A stretch of 64,000 nt of DNA from Pseudomonas sp. PDM14 (GTDB lineage Bacteria; Pseudomonadota; Gammaproteobacteria; Pseudomonadales; Pseudomonadaceae), in assembly GCF_014851905.1 (NCBI RefSeq), contig NZ_JACVAQ010000002.1, positions 992,001 through 1,056,000 on the forward strand. The letters are read 5' to 3'. A program made the position numbers and the translations under genes. The notes under the pieces are model-generated. The model saw only the letters and a list, made by a program, of their open reading frames with translations. It had not been told where the DNA came from and did not search any database. Below, in pieces: positions 16,423 to 26,355 of this stretch. The first letter of the stretch is position 1, and every line of letters starts with the position of its first letter.

Positions 16423-19400
16423 TCAGCTCTCCACCGCACTCCACTGCTTGCTCAGGCGCTTGTCGGACACCGCCAGTTTCGTGCCCAGTTGCTGGGCGAA
16501 CAGCGACACGCGGTACTCCTCGAGCATCCAGCGGTACAGCGCCAGGTTGGCGTCGCGCTTGCCCTCCTGGGCGTGCTTGGCCAGGCGCGCCTGGTACTGC
16601 TCCCAGTAGCCGGCCAGCTCGCCAGCCCAGACGCGGTCGCGCTGTACCTGGCTGCCGATCTTGTCCAGGCGCTGCTCGATGGCCTTGAGGTAGCGCGGCA
16701 CTTCCTTGAGCCATTCGGCCGGGGTTTCGCGGACGAAGCCGGGATACACCAGGTTGGCCAGCTGCGCCTTGATGTCATTGAGGGCCATGGCCTGGGCCAG
16801 GTCGATCTTGCCCTTGAAGCGCTTCTGCAGGCCGTGCCACAGCTTGAGGATATCCAGGGTCAGTTTGGCCAGGCGCTCGGCGTGATCGGCCCAGGCGCCG
16901 CGCTTTTTCTCGGCCAGGGCAGCCAGGGCGGCACCATCGCGCGGCAAGGTCGCCTCGCCGTCGAGGATGCAGCTGTCCAGGCTGGCCAGGAGGATGTCCT
17001 CGACCAGTGCCTCGACGCGGCCCAGGTCGCGGTAGAGCAGGCCCAGGTCGGTCAGCCCTGGCAGCTTGTTGCGCAGGAACTTCGCAGGCTCGTTGAGCTG
17101 TTGCAGCAGCAGGCGCTGCAGGGCGCGGCGGTGCTGGTACTCGGCTTCGGCCTGGGTCGGGAAGCGCCCTTCCTTGACCACCCCGCCCTCTTCCACCAGC
17201 GCCGGGAACACGGTCATGGAGAGCCCGGCAATCTTCTGCTGGGTCTTCTCGGCGACTTCGGCGAAGGCCTTGGCCTGCACCGGCTGCTGCGCCTTGTCCG
17301 TCTGGGGGATGGCCAGCGCGGCCTGACTGGCTTCGGCGAAGCGCGCACACAGCTCGGCCAGGTCGCGGCCTTCGCCGAGGAACTTGCCCTTGGCGTCGAC
17401 CACTTCCAGGTTCATCTTCAGGTGGCTGTCGAGCTGCGCAGCGGCCTCGACCCAGGCTTCCTCGGAAACCCGCGCACCAGTCATGCGCTGCAGCTCGCGG
17501 CCGAGGCTGTCCGGCAGGCTGCCCTGGCCGAAGGTGAGCTTGCTCAGCGCAGCACCGACGAAGTCCGGCACCGGCACGAAGTTCTTGCGCAGCGCCTTGG
17601 GCAGGTTGCGCACCAGGGCGATGGCCTTGGCTTCCAGCAGGCCGGGCACCAGCCATTCCAGGCGCTCGGGCGGCAGTTGCGGCAGCAACGGTGCTGGCAC
17701 GCGCAGGGTCACGCCATCGCGCGGGTGGTTGGGCTCGAAATGGTAGGTGAGCGGCAGTTGCAGCTCGCCGATGTGCAGGATGTCCGGGTACTGCTGGGCG
17801 GTGACTTCCTTGGCGTCACGGGCCAGCACGTCTTCCTCGCGCATGATCAGCAGCTGCGGGTTCTTCGCGCTCTCGCTCTTGTACCAGTGCTCGAAGGTGG
17901 CGGCCTGGTTGATCTCGGCCGGGATGCGCGCCTCGTAGTAGGCGAACAGGGTTTCCTCGTCGGCGAGGATGTCGCGGCGCCGCGCCTTGGCCTCCAGCTC
18001 GTCGAGCCGTTCCAGCAGCAGGCGGTTGGCGTTCAGGCACTTGGCGCGGCTGTTGATTTCGCCGCGCACCAGGCCTTCGCGGATGAACAGCTCGCGCGAG
18101 GCCACCGGGTCGACCGGGCCGTAGTGCACCGGGCGCCGGCCGACCACGATCAGGCCGTACAGGGTGACCTGCTCGAAGGCCACCACCTGGCCGCGCTTCT
18201 TCTCCCAGTGCGGCTCGAAGTGGTTCTTCTTGATCAGGTGGCCGGCCAGCGGCTCGATCCAGTCCGGCTCGATCTTGGCCACCTGACGGGCAAACAGCTT
18301 GGTGGTTTCCACCAGTTCGGCAGCCATCACCCAGGTCGGCTTCTTGCGCCCGATCACGCTGGAGGGGTGAATCCAGAAACGCCGCTGGCGCGCGCCGAGG
18401 TAGTCGCCGTCCTCGGTCTTCTGGCCGATCTGGCTGAGCAGGCCGGACAGGATCGCCTTGTGCACCGCGGCGTAGCCCTTGGCGCGCTGCGCCGCTTCGC
18501 TGGCCTCGGCCTGCTCGCGAAGGATCACGTTGACCTTGGTGTCGGTGGTCGGTTGCTCTGCTGGTGTGTAGGAGCCTGCTTGCTGTGGTGCGGCATCCCG
18601 ACGATCCTGCCCGCTCGGTGCCTGACCGACACCACGCTGATCGCGAGCAAGCTCGCTCCTACGGGAAGCGGGTTCGGCGTTGGCGGTCTGGCCCCGTTTG
18701 CTCTCCGCCAGCTGCAGCTCGCGGGCGATCAGCACCAGTTGGCGGTGCGAGTCGCGCCATTCGCGCAGGCGCATGTAGTTGAGGAAGTTCTTCTTGCACC
18801 AGTTGCGCAGCGGGCTGCTGCCCAGCTCCTGGCGCTTCTCCTCGAAGCCGCGCCACAGGTTGATCAGCGCGGCGAAGTCGGAATCCACGTCCTTCCACTG
18901 TGCATGGGCCTGGTCGGCGGCCTGCTGGCGCTCCATCGGCCGCTCGCGCGGGTCCTGTACGGACAGCGCCGAGGCGACGATGAGAATCTCGTCCAGGCTA
19001 CCGAGCTTGGCCGCTTCCAGCACCATGCGCCCCAGGCGCGGGTCGATGGGCAGGCGCGCCAGCTGGCGGCCGAGCGGGGTGAGCTGGCTCTCGCGGTTGA
19101 CCGCCGAGAGCTCCTGCAACAGGTTGAAACCGTCGCTGATGGCCTTGCCATCCGGCGGCTCGATAAAGGGGAAATCCTCGATGGTGCCCAGGCGCAGATG
19201 GAGCATCTGCAGGATCACCGCGGCCAGGTTGGTACGCAGGATTTCCGGATCGGTAAAGGCCGGGCGGCCAAGGAAATCCTCCTCGCTGTACAGGCGCACG
19301 CAGATACCCGGCTCGACGCGGCCACAACGGCCCTTGCGCTGATTGGCGCTGGCCTGGGAAATGGCCTCGATGGGCAGGCGCTGGACCTTGGCGCGGTAGC

Positions 19401-20550
19401 TGTAGCGGCTGATCCGCGCGGTGCCGCTGTCGATCACGTAGCGGATGCCCGGCACGGTCAGCGAAGTCTCGGCGACGTTGGTGGCCAGCACGATCTTGCG
19501 CCCGCTCATGGGCGCGAAGATCTTCTGCTGCTCGGCCGGGGTCAGTCGCGCATACAACGGCAGCACTTCGGTGAAACGCAGGTTGGCCTTGCGCAGCACT
19601 TCGGCGGCATCGCGGATCTCGCGTTCGCCGGGCAGGAAGATCAGCACGTCGCCGGGGCGCTTGCCCTCGGCCTTCTCATGGGCAGCGATCTCATCCAACG
19701 CAGCGAGGATGCCCTGGTCGACGGTGAGGTCGTCGAGCAGGCTCTCGCCCTCCTCGTCCACTTCGGCGGCCAGCGGACGGTACCAGGTGTCCACCGGGTA
19801 GGTGCGCCCGGAGACCTCAACAATCGGCGCCCCATTGAAGTGTTTGCTGAAGCGCTCCAGGTCGATGGTCGCCGAGGTGATGATCACCTTGAGATCGGGC
19901 CGGCGCGGCAGCAGGGTCTTCAGGTAGCCAAGGAGGAAGTCGATGTTCAGCGAACGCTCGTGGGCCTCGTCGACAATGATGGTGTCGTATTTTTCCAGGT
20001 AGCGGTCGTGCTGGGTCTCGGCCAGCAGGATGCCGTCGGTCATCAGCTTGACCAGCGTGCTGTCCTTGCTCTGGTCCTCGAAGCGCACCTGGTAGCCGAC
20101 CAGCTCGCCGAGCGGCGTGCCGATTTCCTCGGCCACCCGGGTGGCGACGCTGCGCGCGGCCAGACGGCGCGGCTGGGTGTGGCCGATCAGGCCATGCACG
20201 CCACGGCCGATCTCCAGGCAGATCTTCGGCAGCTGGGTGGTCTTGCCCGAACCGGTTTCGCCGGCGATCACCAGCACCTGGTGTTCCTGCAGCGCCTTCT
20301 TGATCTCGTCGCGTTTGGCAGCGATTGGCAGGCTGTCGTCGTAGCGCATGGCCGGCACGCTGCGCTTGCGCGCCTCGACCTTGGCCACGGAAGCCTGGAA
20401 GCGCTCCAGCCACTGCGCCAGCTTGGCCTCGTCGGCGTGGCCGGCCTTGTGCAGCTCGTGCAACTGCCGGCGCAACCGATGGCGGTCGGCCAGCAGGGTC
20501 TGCGAGAGGTTCTTCAGGAGGGGGTCGATGGCGGGAACGGCGTCGGTCAT
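16423..20550 (-). CDS. hrpA: ATP-dependent RNA helicase HrpA
   Basis: 1375 residues, DEAH-box helicase. Walker A is GETGSGKTT (about residue 95), the DEAH box is IIVDEAHERS, motif III is SAT, and motif VI is QRKGRCGRVEPG. The long C-terminal HrpA-specific region (DUF3418 type, from about residue 780) ends ..RVSLFAQQLGTKLAVSDKR. HrpA remodels ribosomes and mRNA in other gammaproteobacteria. The gene is about 50 codons longer than I expect for pseudomonads; part of this is a REPIN at 18568-18662 translated in frame at about residues 630-662. The 1527-codon frame on the opposite strand is a shadow. Confidence 0.95.
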   Translation of the reverse strand: MTDAVPAIDPLLKNLSQTLLADRHRLRRQLHELHKAGHADEAKLAQWLERFQASVAKVEARKRSVPAMRYDDSLPIAAKRDEIKKALQEHQVLVIAGETGSGKTTQLPKICLEIGRGVHGLIGHTQPRRLAARSVATRVAEEIGTPLGELVGYQVRFEDQSKDSTLVKLMTDGILLAETQHDRYLEKYDTIIVDEAHERSLNIDFLLGYLKTLLPRRPDLKVIITSATIDLERFSKHFNGAPIVEVSGRTYPVDTWYRPLAAEVDEEGESLLDDLTVDQGILAALDEIAAHEKAEGKRPGDVLIFLPGEREIRDAAEVLRKANLRFTEVLPLYARLTPAEQQKIFAPMSGRKIVLATNVAETSLTVPGIRYVIDSGTARISRYSYRAKVQRLPIEAISQASANQRKGRCGRVEPGICVRLYSEEDFLGRPAFTDPEILRTNLAAVILQMLHLRLGTIEDFPFIEPPDGKAISDGFNLLQELSAVNRESQLTPLGRQLARLPIDPRLGRMVLEAAKLGSLDEILIVASALSVQDPRERPMERQQAADQAHAQWKDVDSDFAALINLWRGFEEKRQELGSSPLRNWCKKNFLNYMRLREWRDSHRQLVLIARELQLAESKRGQTANAEPASRRSELARDQRGVGQAPSGQDRRDAAPQQAGSYTPAEQPTTDTKVNVILREQAEASEAAQRAKGYAAVHKAILSGLLSQIGQKTEDGDYLGARQRRFWIHPSSVIGRKKPTWVMAAELVETTKLFARQVAKIEPDWIEPLAGHLIKKNHFEPHWEKKRGQVVAFEQVTLYGLIVVGRRPVHYGPVDPVASRELFIREGLVRGEINSRAKCLNANRLLLERLDELEAKARRRDILADEETLFAYYEARIPAEINQAATFEHWYKSESAKNPQLLIMREEDVLARDAKEVTAQQYPDILHIGELQLPLTYHFEPNHPRDGVTLRVPAPLLPQLPPERLEWLVPGLLEAKAIALVRNLPKALRKNFVPVPDFVGAALSKLTFGQGSLPDSLGRELQRMTGARVSEEAWVEAAAQLDSHLKMNLEVVDAKGKFLGEGRDLAELCARFAEASQAALAIPQTDKAQQPVQAKAFAEVAEKTQQKIAGLSMTVFPALVEEGGVVKEGRFPTQAEAEYQHRRALQRLLLQQLNEPAKFLRNKLPGLTDLGLLYRDLGRVEALVEDILLASLDSCILDGEATLPRDGAALAALAEKKRGAWADHAERLAKLTLDILKLWHGLQKRFKGKIDLAQAMALNDIKAQLANLVYPGFVRETPAEWLKEVPRYLKAIEQRLDKIGSQVQRDRVWAGELAGYWEQYQARLAKHAQEGKRDANLALYRWMLEEYRVSLFAQQLGTKLAVSDKRLSKQWSAVES
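18568..18662. repeat. REPIN (inverted REP pair) inside the hrpA coding sequence
   Basis: Two inverted REP arms bound about 95 bases. The left arm begins GTAGGAGCCTGCTTGC at 18568 and is partly decayed. The right arm is GCGAGCAAGCTCGCTCCTAC at 18643-18662 and fits the usual Pseudomonas REP consensus. The hrpA frame stays open through it and codes a low-complexity stretch (..ASRRSELARDQRGVG.. to ..QQAGSYTPAEQ..). It lies just before the conserved motif ..AVHKAILSGLLSQIG.., in a linker between helicase core and C-terminal region. Confidence 0.85.
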
Positions 20551-20659
20551 CTGGCGGCTGGCAATCGTGGCAAAGGCGCGATTGTCGCAGATTTCCCCCG
20601 GCCGCGGCGCCTGGTCGCCGTGCCGCCCGGAGCGGTGCCCGGGCGGTTGGCTGTGGCGC

Positions 20660-21505
20660 TTAGCGGGTGGCCTGAATGCCCGCCGCGGCGAGTTCGGCCG
20701 GTACGGTGCGCAGGGCCACGTCGAGCGACTGCAGGGAGTTCCACGCCACCTGCTGCAGGTCAGCGGCCTTGGCGCGTTCGAAACGCGCGGCCTGGGCCGC
20801 CGACGGCGCGGGCGGCTGGGTGCCGTAGATCAGCGCGTAGAACACCGAGGCGGTGAGGTACGAGCCGGTGTACGACGGGTGGCTGCCGTCATCGATGAAC
20901 AATGCCGGCTGCGGCTGGCTGGCCAGGGCCTTCTGCCAGGCCTGGCCGACCGGCGCCAGCAGCGCGTGGGTCTCGCTGGCCAGGCCGGTATAGACGCTGT
21001 CCAGCTGGGTCTGCATGGCCGGGTTGTTCTGCCGCGCCCAGGTCAGGTAGAGGATCGGCTGGGCGCCGGCCTTGCGTGCCGCGGCGCTGACCAGGCGCAC
21101 GTACTGGCGGGTCAGCTCGGGGTTGTCCACCGGCATGGTGCTGAAATCCTGGATCACCACGTAGTCCCAGTGCTGGCTGGCGATGGTCTTCTGCACCTCG
21201 CCACGCTGCCAGTGGGCCTGCAGGCTGGCACCGCCGAAGGTGACGTCCTTGACCTGCAGCGGGCGCGCCTGGCCGGCGTCGACGGACATCTGCTGCACCA
21301 TCTTCGGCAGGTCGTTGTAGAAGGTGTAGCTGTTGCCCACGAACAGCACGCTCAGCGGCTTGCCCTGTTCGGCCTGACCGAGCACGGACTGGGCCACGGG
21401 GTTGTGCTGCAGGGTGGGCTGGGTGAACGGTGCTTCGGCCGCAAGGACCAGGGCCGGCGCCGAGAACAGGCAGGCCAGCAGGATGTTACGAACATGATTT
21501 CGCAT
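20660..21505 (-). CDS. Secreted SGNH/GDSL-like hydrolase
   Basis: 281 residues from ATG 21505 (MRNHVRNILLACLFSAPALV, signal peptide cleaved near LAAEA). The longer frame to 21619 has no signal and is rejected. Block I is VLFVGNSYTFYNDLP with the nucleophile serine near residue 59. Block V is DDGSHPSYTGSYLTA with the Asp and His of the triad. The protein should be a periplasmic or secreted esterase-type enzyme; the substrate is not predictable. It lies about 110 bases upstream of hrpA on the opposite side of hrpA's start, on the same strand. Confidence 0.8.
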   Translation of the reverse strand: MRNHVRNILLACLFSAPALVLAAEAPFTQPTLQHNPVAQSVLGQAEQGKPLSVLFVGNSYTFYNDLPKMVQQMSVDAGQARPLQVKDVTFGGASLQAHWQRGEVQKTIASQHWDYVVIQDFSTMPVDNPELTRQYVRLVSAAARKAGAQPILYLTWARQNNPAMQTQLDSVYTGLASETHALLAPVGQAWQKALASQPQPALFIDDGSHPSYTGSYLTASVFYALIYGTQPPAPSAAQAARFERAKAADLQQVAWNSLQSLDVALRTVPAELAAAGIQATR

Positions 21506-21834
21506 CGATGCACTCGCAGTGGCGGGTTGACCGTAACCGGGTACGGCAAACCTGACGCCCCGCATGACAGGCGCGATTATGCGAAATCGACGTGACGACA
21601 CCAGAGCCCGGACGGCCAATCGACGAAAGGCAGGTCATTTTTCGACCAACGGGCCCTTCGCACTGGCCAGCCGCCAGCATGCGCCGCCAACCCGCACGCT
21701 AAAGATCGGCGCCACTCATCCGCTACAGTAAGCAGGGGTCTTTTGCGTCATCTTGATTGGAGTCAATGCTGCGCTGGCAGCATCCGGGCAAGCTATGGCC
21801 AAATGCCAGTCAATTACCCAAAAAGAAGTCAGAT
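21506..21834. other. Divergent intergenic region, SGNH hydrolase / chemoreceptor
   Basis: About 330 bases without a convincing gene. It holds the promoters of both neighbours and the ANR-type box at 21753-21766. A frame entering from 21757 is an upstream extension of the chemoreceptor gene and lacks a ribosome site. Confidence 0.6.
21753..21766 (+). promoter_or_regulatory. Candidate ANR/FNR box upstream of chemoreceptor
   Basis: TTGATTGGAGTCAA matches the TTGAT-N4-(A/G)TCAA pattern of ANR/DNR sites. It is centred 75 bases before the chemoreceptor start at 21835. A class II start site would fall near 21801. The -10 region at that spacing (AAGCTAT) is only a fair match. Confidence 0.5.
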
Positions 21835-23316
21835 ATGGGCACTTGGATCCGCAACCTTTCGCTGAAGTACAAATTCTGGGCCGTCAATCTGGTGGTCTTC
21901 GTCATCACCCTGCTGCTGGTGCTGTTCGCCATCTGCCAGGAACACAGCGGCCGCCTCGACGCCGCCCGTGAGGCGACCAAGACCCATGGCGCCCTGCTCG
22001 CGTCCTGGCCGGCACAGAGCCCGCTGCCGCGCAACGCCGACCTGATCAGCTTCGCCAAGGGCAGCCGCCCGAACGTGAGCGGTGTCGATACCGCCGCCCT
22101 GGGAACGGGCAGCGGCTTCGTCGAGCTGCAGCCCGACAGCCTCTGGCAGGACGACGCTGCGGTCGGCGCCTGGGTGCAGGATGCTGCCGACGGCCAGCGC
22201 CTGGCCCTGCTCGCCCGCGCACCCAGCCCGTGGCAGATCTTCCAGGAACGCGCTGGTGCCTACGCCGTAGCCGTCGCCGTGCTGATGCTGTTGCTGCTCG
22301 CCGCCTCGCAGCTGCTGATCCGCTTCATCCTCAGCCACCTCAATTCGCTGAAGGACATCATGCTCCACGTCGAGCGCAGCGGCGACCTCTCCGCCCGCGC
22401 GCAGAGCGACAGCCTCGATGAAGTCGGGCAGATGGCCGGCGCCTTCAACGCCATGCAGGGTGGCTACCAGCGCGTGGTCAGCACCGTGGCCCAGGCCGCC
22501 GCACGCCTCGACGAAGGCGCCAAGCGCCTGGCCAGCAGCATGGACGAAGTGCGCCACGGCATGCTCGGTCAGCAGAGCGAGACCGACCAGGCCGCTACCG
22601 CGATCAACGAGATGTCCGCCACGGTGTTCCACATTGCCCAGCACGCCGCCGATACCCGTGACCAGTCCACCGAGGCCGACCGCCTCAGCGGCGCCGGACG
22701 TGAAGTGGTCGACCGTGCCGGCCATGCCATCGCCAGCCTCTCGCAAGGCGTGCAGCAGACCGCGGAAATGGTCCAGCGCCTGGCCGAAGACAGCCAGACC
22801 ATCGGCGGCATGGTTGACACCATCCACGGCATCGCCGAACAGACCAACCTGCTGGCGCTCAACGCCGCCATCGAAGCGGCACGCGCCGGCGAGATGGGCC
22901 GTGGCTTCGCCGTGGTCGCCGATGAAGTACGCAACCTGGCCAAGCGCGTGCAGGAGTCGACCAACGAGATCACCCGCATGATCGGCAACCTGCAGGCCGG
23001 CACCCGCGACGCGGTGGACTTCATGCATGAAAGCTCGATCAAGGCTGACCAGTGCGTGCAAGAAACCGGCGCCACCGGCGAGGCCCTGGCGACCATCGCC
23101 CACGCAGTGGCGCTGATGCGCGAGAGCAACACGCAGATCGCCGTGGCCGCTGAACAGCAAAGCCAGGTGGCCGAGGAGATGACCCGTTCCATCGTCGGCA
23201 TCCGTGATGTCACCGAACGCACCGTGCAACAGACCCTCGACTCGGCCAACACCAGCGCCGAGCTGGTCGGCCTGGCCAGCGAGCTGAGCAAGGCCATCGG
23301 CCAGCTCAAGCTCTGA
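21835..23316 (+). CDS. Methyl-accepting chemotaxis protein
   Basis: 493 residues from ATG 21835 ([18 protein letters not shown]), with AAGAAG seven bases upstream. Transmembrane helices lie at about 13-33 and 140-163 and bound a short periplasmic domain of about 105 residues, too small for a dCache or helical-bundle sensor. A HAMP domain follows (about 163-215), then the methylation and signalling helices. The hairpin tip is the canonical ..[20 protein letters not shown].. The protein lacks a C-terminal CheR-docking pentapeptide. An ANR-type box upstream suggests low-oxygen expression (inference). Confidence 0.92.
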   Translation: MGTWIRNLSLKYKFWAVNLVVFVITLLLVLFAICQEHSGRLDAAREATKTHGALLASWPAQSPLPRNADLISFAKGSRPNVSGVDTAALGTGSGFVELQPDSLWQDDAAVGAWVQDAADGQRLALLARAPSPWQIFQERAGAYAVAVAVLMLLLLAASQLLIRFILSHLNSLKDIMLHVERSGDLSARAQSDSLDEVGQMAGAFNAMQGGYQRVVSTVAQAAARLDEGAKRLASSMDEVRHGMLGQQSETDQAATAINEMSATVFHIAQHAADTRDQSTEADRLSGAGREVVDRAGHAIASLSQGVQQTAEMVQRLAEDSQTIGGMVDTIHGIAEQTNLLALNAAIEAARAGEMGRGFAVVADEVRNLAKRVQESTNEITRMIGNLQAGTRDAVDFMHESSIKADQCVQETGATGEALATIAHAVALMRESNTQIAVAAEQQSQVAEEMTRSIVGIRDVTERTVQQTLDSANTSAELVGLASELSKAIGQLKL

Positions 23317-23391
23317 GCCAACCCGGCGCGTCGCCAGCAGGCGGCGCGCCCTCTTCGCCTCACGACATCCGCCGTCTCTTGCACACCGTCC

Positions 23392-23489
23392 GCAGGGTGG
23401 ATGACGCTCTGTTCATCCATCACAAGCACTGATTGGTGCGCCGTGCGCACCAATCACCTATGCGGTGACTGCGGTGCGCATGGCGCACC
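23392..23489. repeat. Cluster of short intergenic palindromes
   Basis: Between the chemoreceptor and the converging pump operon are three hairpin sequences. The first is a GGGTGGATGA..TCATCCATC imperfect hairpin near 23395-23422. The second is a perfect 12-base stem with a 3-base loop at 23430-23456 (TGATTGGTGCGC / GCGCACCAATCA). The third is GGTGCGC-AT-GGCGCACC at 23473-23489. Related motifs occur at 5264 and 50640. They may terminate both converging transcripts. Confidence 0.65.
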
Positions 23490-23525
23490 TTACGTCGATA
23501 TCCGCCACGCTATTCACCCACCACA

Positions 23526-24659
23526 CTAGGTGGCGTCCGCGCTCTGGTTCGGACGGCGCTCGGCCAGCGGTTGCTGCGCCTGGCAGCCATCGTCGTTGCA
23601 GGCCAGGCCGTCGACGGTGGCCGCGGTATCGACCCGCGCATCCACCGACATGCCGACCCGCAGGTGGCCGATCAGCGGCTGGTCCGGGTCAAGCACGATC
23701 TTCACCGGGATCCGCTGCACCACCTTGGTGAAGTTGCCGGTGGCGTTGTCGGGAGCAATGGCCGCGAAGGTCACCCCGGTCGCCGGCGCCAGGCTCTGCA
23801 CATGGCCACGCAGGACTTCGTCGGGAAAGCTGTCGACGCGGATGCTGACGACCTGGCCGGGGCGCATGTGGTCGAGCTGGGTTTCCTGGAAGTTGGCCAC
23901 CACGTAGGCCTGCTCCAGCGGCACCACGGCCAGCAGCACATCGCCCGGCTTCACGTAGGCCCCGACGCGCACCGCGCGGCGGCCGACCATACCGGCCACC
24001 GGCGCGCGCAACTGGGTGTGCGACAGGTCCAGTTCGGCCCGTTCCTGATTGGCCAGGGCGCGCTGCAGGGCGGCACTGGCGGCGTCGCGCTGGGCGGCGA
24101 GAATGTCGGTCTGCTTCTGCGTGGCCAGCAGGCCGGCCCGGTTTTCCTGCTGCTTGGCGCGGGCACTGTCGTAGCGGCTCTGCGCCTGCTGCGAATTCTG
24201 CACGGTGCCGGCGCCGCGCCCGACCAGGCGTTCGTAGCGTTCGCGCTCGCGCTCGGCGAACAGCACTTCGGCGCGGTCGGCCTGCAGGGTGGCGTGTACC
24301 TGGTCGATCAGCGACTGCTGGCGGTCCAGGGTGGCCTGGGCATTGGCCAGTTGCGCCTGGGCGCTGGCCACTTCGGCGCGCGCACCATCCAGCGCGGCGC
24401 GGTAGTCGCGGTCATCGATGCGCGCCAGCAACTCGCCGGCCTTGACCCGCTGGTTGTCCTGCACCAGCACCTCGTCGATGAAGCCCGAGACCTTCGGCGC
24501 CACCAGGGTGTAGTCGGCGCTGACGAAGGCATCGTTGGTGCCCTGCTCATGGCGCTCGGCCAGCAGCAGGTGCCAGACGCCCCACACGCCGAGGCCGAGA
24601 AGCAGCGCCAGGCCGGGCAGCAGGACGGGGTTGGATGGGCGCGAGATGGAATCGCTCAT
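23526..24659 (-). CDS. Membrane fusion protein of an EmrAB-type efflux pump
   Basis: 377 residues with one N-terminal transmembrane helix (..PGLALLLGLGVWGVWHLLL..). The HlyD/EmrA pattern follows: lipoyl half-domain (..VAPKVSGFIDEVLVQDNQRV..), long coiled-coil hairpin (about 95-210), second lipoyl half (..LRAPVAGMVGRRAVRVGAYV..) and beta-barrel (..VVANFQETQLDHMRPGQVV..). It links an inner-membrane MFS pump to an outer-membrane channel. It lies 13 bases after the MFS gene; no outer-membrane factor adjoins. Confidence 0.9.
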   Translation of the reverse strand: MSDSISRPSNPVLLPGLALLLGLGVWGVWHLLLAERHEQGTNDAFVSADYTLVAPKVSGFIDEVLVQDNQRVKAGELLARIDDRDYRAALDGARAEVASAQAQLANAQATLDRQQSLIDQVHATLQADRAEVLFAERERERYERLVGRGAGTVQNSQQAQSRYDSARAKQQENRAGLLATQKQTDILAAQRDAASAALQRALANQERAELDLSHTQLRAPVAGMVGRRAVRVGAYVKPGDVLLAVVPLEQAYVVANFQETQLDHMRPGQVVSIRVDSFPDEVLRGHVQSLAPATGVTFAAIAPDNATGNFTKVVQRIPVKIVLDPDQPLIGHLRVGMSVDARVDTAATVDGLACNDDGCQAQQPLAERRPNQSADAT

Positions 24660-24672
24660 GACGGTCTCCGGT

Positions 24673-26208
24673 TCAGGTAACGGCGCGCGGCGGATAGATG
24701 CGCGTGGGCACGAAAGGAATGATCAGGATCAGCACGACAGCCAGCAGCGCCATGCTCAGGTAGAGGTCGGACGAGGTCAGCACCACTGCCTGCTGGTGCA
24801 CCCGTGCGGCCAGGCTGACGCTGTCGTCGAGCAACGGTGTGTTGCCGAGGCGGTCGACCAGGCTGGTGGAATGGAAATGCAGGCGCGCGGTGCTCAGCAC
24901 GTCGAGCAGCGCACCGGCCAGTACCGCGGCGAAGCCCTTGACCGAGTTGAACCAGGCCGAGGCGAACGGCCCCTGCGCCGGCACGATGCTGCCGGTGGAG
25001 AGCATCAGCAACGGCAGCACCGCCATCGGCTGGCCGAAGATCTGCAGCGCCTGCACCAGGTAGAAATCGTCGCGAATCCACGCCGAGGTGATCTGCGAGC
25101 CGAGCACGCAGGAGCCCGCCAGCAGCGCCAGGCCGGTGGCCAGCACCCAGCGGCAATCGACCCCGCGCAGGTTGCATAGCGCCGCCACCAGCGGCAGCGC
25201 CAGCAACTGCGGCAACGCCACCGTGAGCATCACCGGCGAGGTCTGCAGCGGCCGGTAGCCCTGCACCTGAGCCAGGTAGCTGGACGGAATCAGGCTCGAC
25301 GCCAACAGCACGAACAGCACCCCGCCCAGGGCGAACAAAGCAAAGCTGAGGTTGCGCAGCTTGAGCAGTTGCAACTTGAAGAACGGCAGCGGATGCGACC
25401 ACTCGTTGATCAGAAACAGCACCAGCAGCGCCGCGCCACCGCCGAGCAGCACCGTGATCAGCGGCGAGGCGAACCAGTCCAGGCGCTCGCCCTGAACCAG
25501 GCCGATCACCAGCATGCTGATGGCGGGAAAGCCGAGCAGCAGGCCCTGCCAGTCGAACTGGGCGAAACGCTCCAGGCGCAGCGGGTCCTGCGGCAGGCCC
25601 CAGGCGACGGCGGCCATGGCCAGCAGGCTGCTGGGAATGATCTGCCAGAACGCCCACTGCCAGCCGACGTACTCGACCCAGAACGCCGCCAGCGGCGTGC
25701 CCAGACTGGGGCCGAAGGTGGCGGTCAGGGCGTAGCTGGCCAAGCCATAGAGCTTGATGTTGGCCGGCAGGAAGCGCAGCGCCACGGTCATCAGCATCGG
25801 CGGCAGCGCGCCGCCGGCCAGGCCCTGCAGGGCACGCAGCAACATCAGGCTACGCTCGTCCGGGGCGAACGGGCTGAGCAGGCCGAGGACCATGAAGGCG
25901 GCGATGGCGCACAGGGTGAAACGGCGCAGTGACAGGGTCACCGCGAACCACGGGGCGAAGGCCATGGCGCACACCGACGGCGCGGCATACAGGGCGATCA
26001 GCCAGCTGCCTTCATCATGGCCGATGCCCATGGCGCCGCGAATATCGGCCAGGGCGACCTTGGTGACGTTCTCGTTGAAGCCCGCGACCAGCACCGCCAG
26101 CAGTACCCCGAGCAGGCCGACGATAATGCGCGGGCCGAGCGTAGCCACTGGCGGCGCGGCCACAGGCGCCTGGGCAGGCGCGAGTTGGGCAGCCAGCGCA
26201 GCGCTCAT
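24673..26208 (-). CDS. DHA2-family MFS efflux transporter (EmrB-like)
   Basis: 511 residues from ATG 26208 (MSAALAAQLAPA..). About fourteen hydrophobic helices, the DHA2 size and layout. The first helix is followed by ..NENVTKVALADIRGAMGIG.., typical of EmrB-type proteins. It should export toxic or drug-like molecules by proton antiport, working with the fusion protein encoded 13 bases downstream. A LysR gene on the same strand ends 147 bases upstream and is the probable regulator. Confidence 0.9.
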   Translation of the reverse strand: MSAALAAQLAPAQAPVAAPPVATLGPRIIVGLLGVLLAVLVAGFNENVTKVALADIRGAMGIGHDEGSWLIALYAAPSVCAMAFAPWFAVTLSLRRFTLCAIAAFMVLGLLSPFAPDERSLMLLRALQGLAGGALPPMLMTVALRFLPANIKLYGLASYALTATFGPSLGTPLAAFWVEYVGWQWAFWQIIPSSLLAMAAVAWGLPQDPLRLERFAQFDWQGLLLGFPAISMLVIGLVQGERLDWFASPLITVLLGGGAALLVLFLINEWSHPLPFFKLQLLKLRNLSFALFALGGVLFVLLASSLIPSSYLAQVQGYRPLQTSPVMLTVALPQLLALPLVAALCNLRGVDCRWVLATGLALLAGSCVLGSQITSAWIRDDFYLVQALQIFGQPMAVLPLLMLSTGSIVPAQGPFASAWFNSVKGFAAVLAGALLDVLSTARLHFHSTSLVDRLGNTPLLDDSVSLAARVHQQAVVLTSSDLYLSMALLAVVLILIIPFVPTRIYPPRAVT

Positions 26209-26355
26209 CGGGCATGGACCCTGGCGGTGAGTGAAACGAATAGCGACATGCGACAAACCCGGACAATGGTGAGTGCGCAAAGTCTATGGGTCGCCGGCAA
26301 TGCCGAAAATTGCAATATTTCAAATCAATACATGCGTGAAACGCACGCCTGACAA

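Noticed and set aside
16273..20856. A 1527-codon plus-strand frame opposite hrpA
   Set aside because: It is antisense to a well-supported helicase, rich in Gln/Leu/Ala/Gly/Asp low-complexity as expected of a GC-rich shadow frame, and shows no domain.
23392..23489. Repeated short palindromes considered as a CRISPR array
   Set aside because: No regular spacers or direct repeats of constant length, and no cas genes in the window.
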